Shown piece after piece: positions 9,610-19,298 of a stretch of DNA of 64,000 nucleotides; position 1 is the stretch's first letter, and each line of letters opens with the position of its first letter. The stretch is from CALEMW01 sp035447065 (GTDB lineage: Bacteria > Krumholzibacteriota > Krumholzibacteriia > LZORAL124-64-63). The notes below the pieces were generated by a model. It was not told the origin of the DNA, searched no databases, and was given only the letters and a program-made list of their open reading frames with translations. Where the stretch lies: the NCBI GenBank assembly GCA_035447065.1, contig DAOTGJ010000006.1, positions 61,720 through 125,719 of the forward strand, given 5' to 3'. The position numbers and the translations under genes are program-made.

Positions 9610-11165
9610 GCGGTCCCGCCGCCTTCGTGCCGCCCCGCGGCTGGCTCGAGGACGCGCCCGAGCGGGCGCGTCCCCTCGTGCTGGTCCTGGCCACGGTGCT
9701 CGCGGCGCTGCTGCGCTGGCCCGGCCTGGGCGACCACCCCCTCTGGATCGACGAGTTCCTCACCTGGAAGATGCTGGACCCCGCCACGGGAGCGGGCTTC
9801 CTGGAGCAGGTGCGCGACTCCTACCAGAGCCCGCTGCTGATCGCCCTGCTCTGGCCCCTGACGCGCGACGGGCTCCACGAGTGGGCGCTGCGTCTGCCGT
9901 CGGCGCTGGCGGGCGTGGCGGCGGTGCCGTTGTTCGGGCTGCTCGCGGACCGGCTCGCGGGGCGGCGCGCGGGGGAGTGGGCCGCGGTCCTGCTGGCCGT
10001 GAACCCCTTCCACCTGTGGTACAGCCAGGACGGCCGCGGCTACGCCCTGCTCATGCTGTGGGCCGTGGTCTCCACCCTGGCCCTGTCGTCGCTGATGCGG
10101 CGCGGACCCTCGCCGACCCGCGCGCTGGGCTACGCCCTGAGCGCCGCCCTCATGATCCTGAGCAACAACTCGGGCCTGCTGCTGGTGGCCGCGCACGCCG
10201 TGAGCGTGCTGCTGCTGGCGCCGCCGCGCACGCGCGGAGCCTGGGGCGCCTGGAGCCTGGCCTTCGGCGGCGCGGCGCTGCTGGTTTCTCCCTGGCTGCT
10301 GGTGGCCTCGGGCATCCTCGCGGTGGAGCGGCTGGCGCCGGGCGCGGCCACGGGGCCGGGTCTGAGCTCGGGCGAGGGGTTCACGCCGTTGGCCCTGCCC
10401 TTCACCCTGCACTCGTTCTGGTACGGCTTCAGCCTGGGGCCCTCCCTCTTCGAGCTGCACCGTCCGGACCGCGTGGAGCTCCTGAAGCAGGCCCTGCCGG
10501 TGCTGGCGCCCGCCTGGCTCACGGCCGCAGCGCTGACGTTGGCCGGCTGGTGGTCGCTGCGGCCGCGGCTGCGCGTCGCCACCGCCGTGTGGACCCTGGT
10601 GGTGCTGGGTCTGGTGGTGCTGCTCGCGCTGCGCAACGTGAAGGCCTACAACGCGCGCTATGCGGCCGCGGTGCTGCCGATGGCGCTGCTCTGGCTGGCC
10701 TGCGGCGCGGCGCGGCCGGAACGCTGGGCGCGCGGCCTGGCGGTGGTCGCCTTGGCCTTTGCCCTGGTGTCGTCCGTCGGCTACCTTGCCGTGGACCGGT
10801 ATCAGCGCGAGGACGTGCGTGCCGCGGCGGGCTGGATCGACGCCCACGGGCAAGCCGCCGACACGGTGCTGGTGCCCGTGGTCTCCGGCCTCTACCGGCT
10901 CTACGACGCCGGCGGACACCCCGTGGCGCCCTTCTGGGACACGCCGCGGATCCGCGATGCGGAGGCGGCGCGCGCTGCCCTCGCGGACGCCCTGGACGGC
11001 GTGGACACGGCCTGGCTGCTGCTCTGCCGCAGCTGGGATCTGGATCCCGGCGACCGCCTGCCCGCCGCCCTGGCGGAGCTCGGCGCGGTGCGCGAGGCCG
11101 GCACCTGGCCGGGCGTGCGCCTGTACGCCTGGACCCGCGACCCCCGCAGCGGAAGGACGCCATGA
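9606..11165 (+). CDS. PMT/ArnT-like membrane glycosyltransferase (GT-C fold)
   Basis: A 519-residue polytopic membrane protein with about 10-12 hydrophobic segments. It resembles the dolichyl-phosphate-mannose-protein mannosyltransferase/ArnT superfamily: an early loop with the acidic motif WIDEFLTWK (periplasmic catalytic Asp-Glu pair), followed by SYQSPLL and the HLWYSQDGRGYAL segment typical of these enzymes. Such proteins move a sugar from a polyprenyl-phosphate donor to lipid A, glycan or protein on the periplasmic face. The C-terminal 100 residues are soluble. GTG 9606 overlaps the DUF3108 stop, and the next gene overlaps by 4 bp. Substrate unknown. Confidence 0.75.
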   Translation: MSGPAAFVPPRGWLEDAPERARPLVLVLATVLAALLRWPGLGDHPLWIDEFLTWKMLDPATGAGFLEQVRDSYQSPLLIALLWPLTRDGLHEWALRLPSALAGVAAVPLFGLLADRLAGRRAGEWAAVLLAVNPFHLWYSQDGRGYALLMLWAVVSTLALSSLMRRGPSPTRALGYALSAALMILSNNSGLLLVAAHAVSVLLLAPPRTRGAWGAWSLAFGGAALLVSPWLLVASGILAVERLAPGAATGPGLSSGEGFTPLALPFTLHSFWYGFSLGPSLFELHRPDRVELLKQALPVLAPAWLTAAALTLAGWWSLRPRLRVATAVWTLVVLGLVVLLALRNVKAYNARYAAAVLPMALLWLACGAARPERWARGLAVVALAFALVSSVGYLAVDRYQREDVRAAAGWIDAHGQAADTVLVPVVSGLYRLYDAGGHPVAPFWDTPRIRDAEAARAALADALDGVDTAWLLLCRSWDLDPGDRLPAALAELGAVREAGTWPGVRLYAWTRDPRSGRTP

Positions 11166-11863
11166 CCCGGCCCGCGGAACAGGACACCCCCTTCGCCGCC
11201 CAGGGCGGCTACGCGGCCTTCATCGCCCGCGATCCCGCCGGCCCTGTGCCGCGCCGGTCGCAGGTCTACGACGCCGTGAAACGGCTCGTGGACATCGGCG
11301 GCGCCCTGCTGGGGCTGCTGCTGATCCTGCCGCTGTTCCCGTTCCTGGCCCTGCTCATCAAGCTGGATTCGCCGGGTCCGCTCCTCTTCAAGCAGAAGCG
11401 TGTGGGGGAGGGCGGCCGCCTCTTCGACTGCTACAAGTTCCGCTCCATGGTGGTGGACGCCGAGGCCCAGAAGGACCGCCTGCGGCATCTGAACGAGGCT
11501 TCGGGCGCCGCCTTCAAGATCGCCCACGACCCGCGCATCACCGGCGTGGGTCGCTTCATCCGGCGCAGCAGCCTGGACGAGTTCCCCCAGCTGCTGAACG
11601 TGCTCAAGGGCGACATGTCCATCGTGGGGCCGCGGCCGCAGATCCCCTCGGAGGTGTCCCAGTACACCCCGCGCCAGGCGCGGCGGCTGCTGGTCAAGCC
11701 GGGCCTGACCTGCCTCTGGCAGGTGTCGGGACGCAGCTCGCTGGACTTCGAGGAGTGGATGGCCCTGGATCTGGAGTACGTGGCCCGTCGAGGCCTGGGC
11801 TTCGACATCTGGGTGCTGACGCGCACCATCCCCGCGGTCATCGAACGCAAGGGAGCCTACTGA
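11162..11863 (+). CDS. Polyprenyl-phosphate phosphosugar transferase (bacterial sugar transferase)
   Basis: A 233-residue member of the bacterial sugar transferase family (monotopic phosphoglycosyl transferases such as WcaJ, WbaP and PglC catalytic domains). It has a single N-terminal membrane segment (about residues 39-66) directly followed by the catalytic core: SPGPLLFKQKRVG, FDCYKFRSM, RRSSLDEFPQLLNVLKGDMS and VGPRP. The DE pair in SLDEFPQ is the catalytic dyad of the family. It would load the first sugar-phosphate onto undecaprenyl phosphate. The short form lacks the multi-helix N-terminal domain of WbaP. ATG 11162 overlaps the previous stop by 4 bp; its own stop overlaps the acpS start by one base (TGATG). 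Confidence 0.9.
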   Translation: MTRPAEQDTPFAAQGGYAAFIARDPAGPVPRRSQVYDAVKRLVDIGGALLGLLLILPLFPFLALLIKLDSPGPLLFKQKRVGEGGRLFDCYKFRSMVVDAEAQKDRLRHLNEASGAAFKIAHDPRITGVGRFIRRSSLDEFPQLLNVLKGDMSIVGPRPQIPSEVSQYTPRQARRLLVKPGLTCLWQVSGRSSLDFEEWMALDLEYVARRGLGFDIWVLTRTIPAVIERKGAY

Positions 11864-12234
11864 TGCGCGCCGTGGGCGTGGATCTGGTGGCGGTGGACCG
11901 CATCGCCGCGCTGCTGGAGCGCCACGGCGAGCGCTTCCTGGCCCGCTGCTTCCATGCGGGGGAGGCCGCCGTGGCGGCGCGTCCCGGCCGCGCGGGCGCC
12001 CAGGCCCTGGCCGCCCGCTGGGCCGCCAAGGAGGCCTGCCTCAAGGTGCTGGGCGGCCCCCTGGATCCCGTGCCCTACCGCGACGTGGAGGTGATCCGGG
12101 ACGCGCACGGCGCGCCCGGCCTGCGCCTGCACGGCCGCGCCCTGGCGCGCCTGGAGGCCCGCGGCGGCGGCGCGCTGCACCTGAGCCTCAGCCACGAACG
12201 CGACCACGCCGTGGCGGTGGTGGTGCTGGACTGA
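11863..12234 (+). CDS. acpS: Holo-[acyl-carrier-protein] synthase
   Basis: A 123-residue AcpS-type phosphopantetheinyl transferase, which moves 4'-phosphopantetheine from CoA to the ACP serine. Both family signatures are present: GVDLVAVDRI (magnesium-binding Asp near residue 7) and RWAAKEACLKVLG (Glu and Lys near residues 51-55). Length is normal. It is the last gene of the glycan operon and overlaps the sugar transferase stop by one base. The first clear promoter after it belongs to the PhzF gene. Confidence 0.93.
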   Translation: MRAVGVDLVAVDRIAALLERHGERFLARCFHAGEAAVAARPGRAGAQALAARWAAKEACLKVLGGPLDPVPYRDVEVIRDAHGAPGLRLHGRALARLEARGGGALHLSLSHERDHAVAVVVLD

Positions 12235-12243
12235 CCCTTCTGC

Positions 12244-12272
12244 TTGCCAGCATCGGCGGCGCTGGCTACACT
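12244..12272 (+). promoter_or_regulatory. Putative promoter of the PhzF-ACAD unit
   Basis: TTGCCA at 12244-12249, a 17-bp spacer and TACACT at 12267-12272, starting 10 bp after the acpS stop and about 40 bp before the PhzF start. This is one of the best sigma-70-like matches in the window. Confidence 0.6.
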
Positions 12273-12313
12273 CCCACGACGCATTGGGATCCGCTTGCCA
12301 GGGATGGTCTTCC

Positions 12314-13231
12314 GTGGTCCGACTCGATCACATCCAGATGGACGTCTTCACCGACGTCCCCTTCGGCGGCAGCCGCCTGACCGTCTTCCCGGACGGCCGC
12401 GGGCTCGCCACCGGCCTCATGCAGATCATCGCCCGCGAGATGGGCACCAGCGAGACCGCCTTCATCATCCCCGGCGACGACCGCCCCCGCCTGCGCATCT
12501 TCACCCCTTCGGCCGAGATCCCGCACTCCGGACTCTCGCTCGTGGGCGCCACCGGCGCCCTCTGGGAGCTGGGCGGCGTGCCCCGCGACGCCCAGGGGGA
12601 GGCCCACGTGACCTGGAGCACGGAGGCGGGCCTGTTCCCCGTGGTGGTGGACGAGTCGGACGGCCGGCCCCTGTTCTCGCTGGTGCTGGAGCCCGCCGAG
12701 TTCATCGGGCAGTACTACCAGCGGGGCAAGGTGGCCCGCGCCCTCGGCATCGACGAGAGCGAGATCGCCGTCACCGGCCTGCCCTGCGAGATCGTGTCCA
12801 CGGGGCTGCCCATCCACATCGTGCCGGTGGGCTCGCTGGAGGCGGTGCGCTCCATCAACCTGAGCCGCAGCGCGGCGTCGCTCATCATGCGCGACCTGGG
12901 CTTCGGCGACCTGTTCGTCTTCACCTGCGAGGCCGAGGACGCCGATGTGCACTGCCGCATGTTCGCCCAGGATTTCGGCATCCCGGAAGACGCCGCCACC
13001 GGCACCGCCTGCGGCTCCCTGGTGGCCTACATGGTGAAGCACCGCCTCGTGCCCGCCGGCCCGCGCGCCCGCATCGTCTGCGAGCAGGGCCTGGAGATGG
13101 GCCGCCCCAGCCGCCTGGTGGCCGAGGCCGACGTGTCCAGCGGCCAGGCCCGCTCCATCCGCGTGGGCGGACGCTGCGTGAAGATGGGCGAGGGCCGCCT
13201 GATGTTCGAGGCCGACGACGTGGTCGGCTGA
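12314..13231 (+). CDS. PhzF family isomerase/epimerase-like protein
   Basis: A PhzF-family protein (about 305 residues from this start). The family shares the diaminopimelate epimerase fold and includes isomerases of mostly unknown substrate. Visible hallmarks are the opening IQMDVFTDVPFGGSRLTVF, the catalytic-Glu motif GTSETAFI, RIFTPSAEIPHSGLSLVGA, and near the end IPEDAATGTACGSLVAY (normally DPATGSA). The GTG at 12314 is chosen over an ATG at 12284 because AGGG lies about ten bases before it and the domain begins at once. It is 44 bp upstream of the acyl-CoA dehydrogenase gene and may be co-transcribed. Nothing nearby suggests phenazine synthesis. Confidence 0.85.
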   Translation: MVRLDHIQMDVFTDVPFGGSRLTVFPDGRGLATGLMQIIAREMGTSETAFIIPGDDRPRLRIFTPSAEIPHSGLSLVGATGALWELGGVPRDAQGEAHVTWSTEAGLFPVVVDESDGRPLFSLVLEPAEFIGQYYQRGKVARALGIDESEIAVTGLPCEIVSTGLPIHIVPVGSLEAVRSINLSRSAASLIMRDLGFGDLFVFTCEAEDADVHCRMFAQDFGIPEDAATGTACGSLVAYMVKHRLVPAGPRARIVCEQGLEMGRPSRLVAEADVSSGQARSIRVGGRCVKMGEGRLMFEADDVVG

Positions 13232-13275
13232 CCTCACTTCCGTTCCGCGTTCCCGACACCCTGGAGGATGACGAC

Positions 13276-14925
<1,650 letters not shown>

Positions 14926-14927
14926 GC

Positions 14928-15266
14928 GTGAACAGGGCCCGCCACGATTCCGCGTCCCGCGCGGCGGCTGCGGCCGCCGCCGGGACGACGGCCCTCGCGG
15001 CCCATCCGCTCCACGCGTGGGACGACGCCCTGGCCTCGCGCCTGCGCGGCGCCGGGCTCGCCGCGCCGGCGCTGCTCTGGCTGGGCTCCCTGCGTCCCCT
15101 CTGGTTCCTCGGCGGCCAGGCCCTGCGCCTGGCCGATCCCTTCTACGGAGCCCTGCGCGACGACGACCACCTGCGGCGTCTGAGCGGCCTGCTGGAGGAC
15201 CCGGAGCGCTGCCGCCGCTTCCTGGACCGTCTCGCCGCGCCCGCCGATCCTGAGGCCGCCCCATGA
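14928..15266 (+). CDS. Hypothetical protein, first gene of unknown membrane cluster
   Basis: A 112-residue protein of unrecognised family, starting at GTG 14928 two bases after the dehydrogenase stop, so probably translated by coupling. It has an Ala-rich N-terminus, a central hydrophobic stretch around residues 43-63 (APALLWLGSLRPLWFLGGQA) and a charged C-terminal half (LRDDDHLRRLSGLLEDPERC). It overlaps the next gene by 4 bp. Composition matches neighbouring real genes, but a short ORF in such G+C-rich DNA is less certain. Confidence 0.55.
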   Translation: MNRARHDSASRAAAAAAAGTTALAAHPLHAWDDALASRLRGAGLAAPALLWLGSLRPLWFLGGQALRLADPFYGALRDDDHLRRLSGLLEDPERCRRFLDRLAAPADPEAAP

Positions 15267-16060
15267 GCCCCGGCCTGGCGCTCCTGGCCGCGGTCACCGC
15301 GGCGCTGCTGCTGCTGATCGGCCGCGCCATCGTGCTCGCGCGCCGCGGGGCGCCGGTGGAGGTGCGCCCTCTCGCGCCGGTGGCGGCCGTGGCCGACGCC
15401 ATCGACTCCGCCGTGGCCGCGGGCCGCCCCGTGTTCTTCGTGCCCGGCTCCCGCGACCTGGACAACATGCAGACCGTGGCCGCCCTCTCGCTCCTGGAGC
15501 AGGTGGCGCGCCTGTGCGCGGAGAAGGGGGCCCGTCTGCACGTGCCCGTGAACCGCAGCATGGTCATGCAGATGGCGCGCTCCACCTGCCGCGCCGCCTT
15601 CGAGGCGGCCGGCCGCGGCCACGCGTGGCGCGACGACCAGGTGGACTACATCTCCGACGACCCCCTGGGCTTCGTGGCCCGGGTGGACGGTCTGGTGGAG
15701 CGGGAGCGTCCCGGGGCTTGCTTCTACTTCGGGTTCTTCGCGTCGGAAAGCCTCCTGCTGGCCGAGGGCGGGCGCCACGTGGGCGCGGTGCAGGTGGCGG
15801 GCACGGCGAGCCCGGTGCAGCTGCCGTTCTTCGTATCGTCGTGCGACGAGACCCTCATGGGGGAGGAGCTCTTCGCGGCCGGCGCCAAGCTCTCCGGCGA
15901 CGCCGCCCTGCTGGGCAGCCTGCGCGGGCAGGACCTGGGCAAGCGGCTGGCCGTGGCGCTCATCGTGGCCGGCGTGGCGCTGGCGTCCCTGGCCCAGGCG
16001 GGCTGGGCGCCGGCGGCGGCCGCCTGGCGCGTGGTCTCCGGCCTGCTGGCGGAGGTGTAG
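15263..16060 (+). CDS. Membrane-anchored protein resembling DUF6754
   Basis: A 265-residue protein with one membrane segment at each end (about residues 5-24 and 230-255) flanking a soluble domain. I recall the domain pattern from proteins annotated DUF6754: PVFFVPGSRDLDNMQTVAAL, then VPVNRSMVMQMARSTC, YISDDPLGF, FYFGFFASESLLLAEGG and QLPFFVSSCDETLMGEE. No catalytic motif is known to me. It overlaps the previous stop by 4 bp and is one base from the next gene. It shares length, anchor plan and several motif positions with the protein at 16766-17635, suggesting paralogous partners. Confidence 0.65.
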   Translation: MSPGLALLAAVTAALLLLIGRAIVLARRGAPVEVRPLAPVAAVADAIDSAVAAGRPVFFVPGSRDLDNMQTVAALSLLEQVARLCAEKGARLHVPVNRSMVMQMARSTCRAAFEAAGRGHAWRDDQVDYISDDPLGFVARVDGLVERERPGACFYFGFFASESLLLAEGGRHVGAVQVAGTASPVQLPFFVSSCDETLMGEELFAAGAKLSGDAALLGSLRGQDLGKRLAVALIVAGVALASLAQAGWAPAAAAWRVVSGLLAEV

Positions 16061-16061
16061 G

Positions 16062-16769
16062 GTGGCGCGGTTCCAGCCCAGGCATCTGCTGGCCGCCGTG
16101 GCCGTGACCCTCATCGTGGCGGCCTTCGTGGCGCCGCCCGGCGGCGACGACCCCGGCGGACCCGCGGCGTTCTTCGCCTTCTGCGACGCCCAGTTCTCCA
16201 GCTGGTTCGGCATCCTGGCCGTGTTCGCCTTCCTGCTGGGCGGGGTGAGCCTGGTGGGCACCCACCTGCGGCGCGTGCTGCTCCGGGAGCGCGACTGGAC
16301 CTACTCCATCGTCACGCTGGTCTCCTTCCTGGGCGTGCTGGTGGTGGGGTTGGCCAAGCTGGGCGGCGCGCCGGGCCTGCAGGGCGACCCCTTCGCGCCG
16401 GACGCCTGGCTCACCAAGGTCTTCGACGGCGTGCTGAGCCCCCTGCACGCCACGCTGTATTCGCTGCTGGCGTTCTACGTGGCATCGGCCTCCTACCGCG
16501 CCTTCCGCGCCCGCAGCCTGGAGACCTCGGTGCTGCTGGGCTCGGCGCTCGTCGTGCTGGTGGGACGCATCCCGTCGGCGGACCGCCTCACCGCCTGGCT
16601 GCCCGCGGACATGGCGTTCCTGCGCCTGGAGGCCCTGTCCCTCTGGCTGCTCAAGGTGCCCAACACCGCGGGCCAGCGCGCCATCATGATCGGCGTGGCG
16701 CTGGGCGTGGTGTCGCTGGCCGTGCGCATGATCGCCGGCGTGGAGCGGGGGAAGGGGGGGCTGGAGTGA
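16062..16769 (+). CDS. Hypothetical polytopic membrane protein
   Basis: A 235-residue integral membrane protein with about six hydrophobic segments: near residues 8-24, 46-62, 79-100, 122-142, 158-172 and 205-222. No family was recognised. GTG 16062 lies one base after the previous stop with GGAGGT five bases upstream. A conserved-looking loop (VPNTAGQRAIMIGVALG) precedes the last helix. It lies between two single-domain anchored proteins and is probably part of the same complex. Confidence 0.7.
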   Translation: MARFQPRHLLAAVAVTLIVAAFVAPPGGDDPGGPAAFFAFCDAQFSSWFGILAVFAFLLGGVSLVGTHLRRVLLRERDWTYSIVTLVSFLGVLVVGLAKLGGAPGLQGDPFAPDAWLTKVFDGVLSPLHATLYSLLAFYVASASYRAFRARSLETSVLLGSALVVLVGRIPSADRLTAWLPADMAFLRLEALSLWLLKVPNTAGQRAIMIGVALGVVSLAVRMIAGVERGKGGLE

Positions 16770-17635
16770 ACGCGTCCTCGGGCGCCGAGCCCTTCCTGGA
16801 GCGCCTGGACCGGCGCTGGATCTTCCTGACGCTGGCGCTGTCGGTCATCGCCGCCCTGCTGTACGAGCCAGTGTTCCCCGATCGGCCCGGCGAGCTGGTC
16901 CGCCCCATCTTCGACCGCCTGGAATCCCTGGCCCCGGGCACGCCCGTGCTCGTGTCCCTGGACTACTCGCCCAGCTCCGCGCCGGAGCTGGAGCCCATGG
17001 CCGAGGCCCTCACGCGGCACGCGCTGCTGCGCGGCCTGCCCCTGTGCTACCTCTCCCTCTGGCCCACCGGCAACAACATGGCCGAACGCCTGGAGTCGGA
17101 CCTCATCGCCACGGAGCATCCGGAGGCCGTCTACGGCCGCGACTGGGTGACCCTGGGCTTCCAGGCGGGGGGCGAGCTCCTGGCCCACGCCATGATCGAT
17201 TCGCTGGGGTCGCGCTTCCTGACCGATTCGCGCGGGACGCCGTTGAAGGAGATCCCGGCTCTGGCCCACGTGGTGGGCCTGGGCGACTTCGGCCTGGTGG
17301 TGAGCCTCTCGGCCGGAACGCCGGGGCTCAAGGAGTGGGTGCTTTACGTGGGCGACGCGGGCGGCATCCCCCTGGCCGGCGGCTGCACCGGCGTGGGCGC
17401 GCCCCAGTTCTTCCCGTACTATCCGCGTCAGCTCATGGGGCTGATGGCGGCGCTGAAGGGGGCCGCCGAATACGAGGCGGCGCTGGCCCGGGTCTACCCG
17501 GGGCAGGTGCCGGAGGTCATGCGCGCCACGCGCGGGATGGGGCCCCAGGCGGTGGCCCATCTGGTCATCGTGGGCTTCATCCTGCTGGGCAACGGGGCGC
17601 TGCTGAGGCGCCGGTCCGGGGGGAGCGCCCCATGA
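16766..17635 (+). CDS. Hypothetical membrane-anchored protein, partner of the DUF6754-like protein
   Basis: A 289-residue protein with an N-terminal membrane segment (about residues 18-33) and a C-terminal one (about 263-282) around a soluble domain. Segments worth noting are PVLVSLDYSPSSAPELEPMA, CYLSLWPTGNN, WVTLGFQAGGE, GDFGLVVSLSAGTPG and GAPQFFPYYPRQLMGLMAAL. The last is placed like QLPFFVSSCDETLMGEE in the DUF6754-like protein. The function is not recognised. GTG 16766 overlaps the previous stop by 4 bp, and its own stop overlaps the next start by 4 bp. Confidence 0.7.
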   Translation: MNASSGAEPFLERLDRRWIFLTLALSVIAALLYEPVFPDRPGELVRPIFDRLESLAPGTPVLVSLDYSPSSAPELEPMAEALTRHALLRGLPLCYLSLWPTGNNMAERLESDLIATEHPEAVYGRDWVTLGFQAGGELLAHAMIDSLGSRFLTDSRGTPLKEIPALAHVVGLGDFGLVVSLSAGTPGLKEWVLYVGDAGGIPLAGGCTGVGAPQFFPYYPRQLMGLMAALKGAAEYEAALARVYPGQVPEVMRATRGMGPQAVAHLVIVGFILLGNGALLRRRSGGSAP

Positions 17636-18324
17636 ACGGCTGGAGCGTGAGCACGTCGCTGGAGGTGTGGGTGGGCGCCCTGCTCACCCTCATGGTGTTC
17701 TCCTTCCTCTGGCGCGACAACCCGTTCTACAAGTTCGCGGAGCACCTCTTCGTGGGCGTCTCGGCCGCCTACTGGATGGTGGTGGGCTTCTGGACCACGC
17801 TCTGGCCGCGGGTGGTGGTGCCGCTGGTGCCGGGCGCGGTGAAGGTGGTCAGTCCGGAGGCGGAGGCCGGCCCCTTCGATCCGCTCGCCCTGCTGCCGGC
17901 CCTGCTCGGGCTGCTGATGCTCTGCCGCATGGTGCCGCGGCTGTCGGGCCTGGCGCGGTGGCCCACGGCCTTCGTGCTGGGCACCACAGCGGGCTACACG
18001 GTGGTGCGCTACGTGCGCTCGGACTTCCTCAACCAGATCCGCGCCGCGGTGGGCGAGGGGGTGCTGCTGCGCACGCCCGACGGCCGCCTGGACACGGCCG
18101 AGTCCGTGGCCGCCGCCGCCACGCTGCTGGGCACCCTGGCCTGCCTGCACTACTTCATGAACACGCGCCGCGAGGGGAGGGTGAGTTCGCCCTTCGCCCG
18201 CCTGGGCCTGCTGGTGCTGATGATCACGTTCGGCGCCTCGTTCGGATCGGCCGTCATGGCCCGCATCTCCCTGCTGGTGGGCCGGCTGCAGGAGCTGATG
18301 GGCTCCTGGTTGGGCCTGATCTGA
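17632..18324 (+). CDS. Hypothetical polytopic membrane protein, last gene of the cluster
   Basis: A 230-residue integral membrane protein with about six hydrophobic segments (near residues 11-26, 40-62, 85-105, 110-124, 160-175 and 190-210). No known family was recognised. The loop between helices 4 and 5 contains VRYVRSDFLNQIRAAV and a run of polar residues. ATG 17632 overlaps the preceding stop by 4 bp. The cluster ends here: a fresh promoter begins 10 bp after the stop. Confidence 0.7.
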   Translation: MNGWSVSTSLEVWVGALLTLMVFSFLWRDNPFYKFAEHLFVGVSAAYWMVVGFWTTLWPRVVVPLVPGAVKVVSPEAEAGPFDPLALLPALLGLLMLCRMVPRLSGLARWPTAFVLGTTAGYTVVRYVRSDFLNQIRAAVGEGVLLRTPDGRLDTAESVAAAATLLGTLACLHYFMNTRREGRVSSPFARLGLLVLMITFGASFGSAVMARISLLVGRLQELMGSWLGLI

Positions 18325-18333
18325 GCGGCGGCC

Positions 18334-18363
18334 TTGACGGCGCGGGGGGTCGTTCCCTAGTAT
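18334..18363 (+). promoter_or_regulatory. Putative promoter of the TPR-aroQ unit
   Basis: TTGACG at 18334-18339, an 18-bp spacer and TAGTAT at 18358-18363, 47 bp before the GTG of the TPR gene. The match is good and separates this unit from the membrane cluster. Confidence 0.55.
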
Positions 18364-18410
18364 CGACGTTCCATCGCCGTCCCCCGGAACCCCTGCGAAG
18401 GCGAACGCCC

Positions 18411-19298
18411 GTGGACTTCGACCGCCAGCTCCGATATTTCCAGCTGCAGCACGACCGCATGCCCGAGGGCCGCTTCTGGATCCCCCTGGCCGACCTCATG
18501 CTGCGCCACGGCCGGATTCCGGAGGCCCGCGCCCTGCTGGAGCAGGGGCTGCGCGGGTGGCCCGCGTCGGTCTCCGGCCGCTGGCTCCTGGCGCGCTGCC
18601 TGGAAGCCGACGGCGAGCTGGCCGCCGCCCAGGAGGCCGTGGCCACCGTCCTGGCCCACGACCCCGGCCACGGCGGCGCCCGCACCCTGCAGGAGATCCT
18701 GGCGCGGCGGCGCGCCGAGGAGCCCGAGCTGGCCGTCGCCCTGGAGGCGCCGGCGCCGGCGGATCCCGGCGTGGAGGACGCGATCGAGGCGCCCCTGCCC
18801 ACGAACGACCCGCGCGACCTCCGGCCCAGGATCATGGCGCGGCCCCGTCTCTCGGTGGTGCCGGCTCCGGAGGTCTCCGCGACCGAGGACGATGAGCCGG
18901 ACGTCACGGAAGCCGCCGCCGCCGCGGCCGTCGAGCCCGCGGCCGCAGCGCCCGCCTCCGCAGCGTCCACGGCCGCAGCGTCCAAGAGCGGGGAGACGCC
19001 CCGCGCCCAGGTCGCCGCGGCGGGCTTCCGCCTGGCGGACGACCCCGCGCCCACCTTCGTCACGCGCACGCTCGCGGACATCTACCTGGAGCAGGGCCAC
19101 CGCGAGAAGGCGCTGCAGATCCTGCGTCAGGTGCTCACCGTGCATCCCGAGCGGGACGACATCACCACCCGCATCCGCGCCATCGAGAACGGCGCCGAGG
19201 TGGCCGCCGACGCCCCCCTGGCGGACCCGGACCATGACCTGGACAACCGCCGCCGCTTCGACGCCTGGCTGCGTCGAGAGGCCGGGGCCGGGGAATGA
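18411..19298 (+). CDS. TPR-repeat protein with disordered Ala/Pro/Glu linker
   Basis: A 295-residue soluble protein. Residues about 15-90 form two or three TPR-like helix pairs (WIPLADLMLRHGRIPEARAL; GRWLLARCLEADGELAAAQE). Residues about 100-205 are low complexity, rich in Ala, Pro and Glu and probably disordered. Residues about 215-255 form another TPR (LADIYLEQGHREKALQILRQ). The GTG at 18411 is the first start after the promoter, with GAAGG upstream. It overlaps aroQ by 4 bp. Its partner is unknown; TPR proteins usually scaffold protein complexes. Confidence 0.75.
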   Translation: MDFDRQLRYFQLQHDRMPEGRFWIPLADLMLRHGRIPEARALLEQGLRGWPASVSGRWLLARCLEADGELAAAQEAVATVLAHDPGHGGARTLQEILARRRAEEPELAVALEAPAPADPGVEDAIEAPLPTNDPRDLRPRIMARPRLSVVPAPEVSATEDDEPDVTEAAAAAAVEPAAAAPASAASTAAASKSGETPRAQVAAAGFRLADDPAPTFVTRTLADIYLEQGHREKALQILRQVLTVHPERDDITTRIRAIENGAEVAADAPLADPDHDLDNRRRFDAWLRREAGAGE

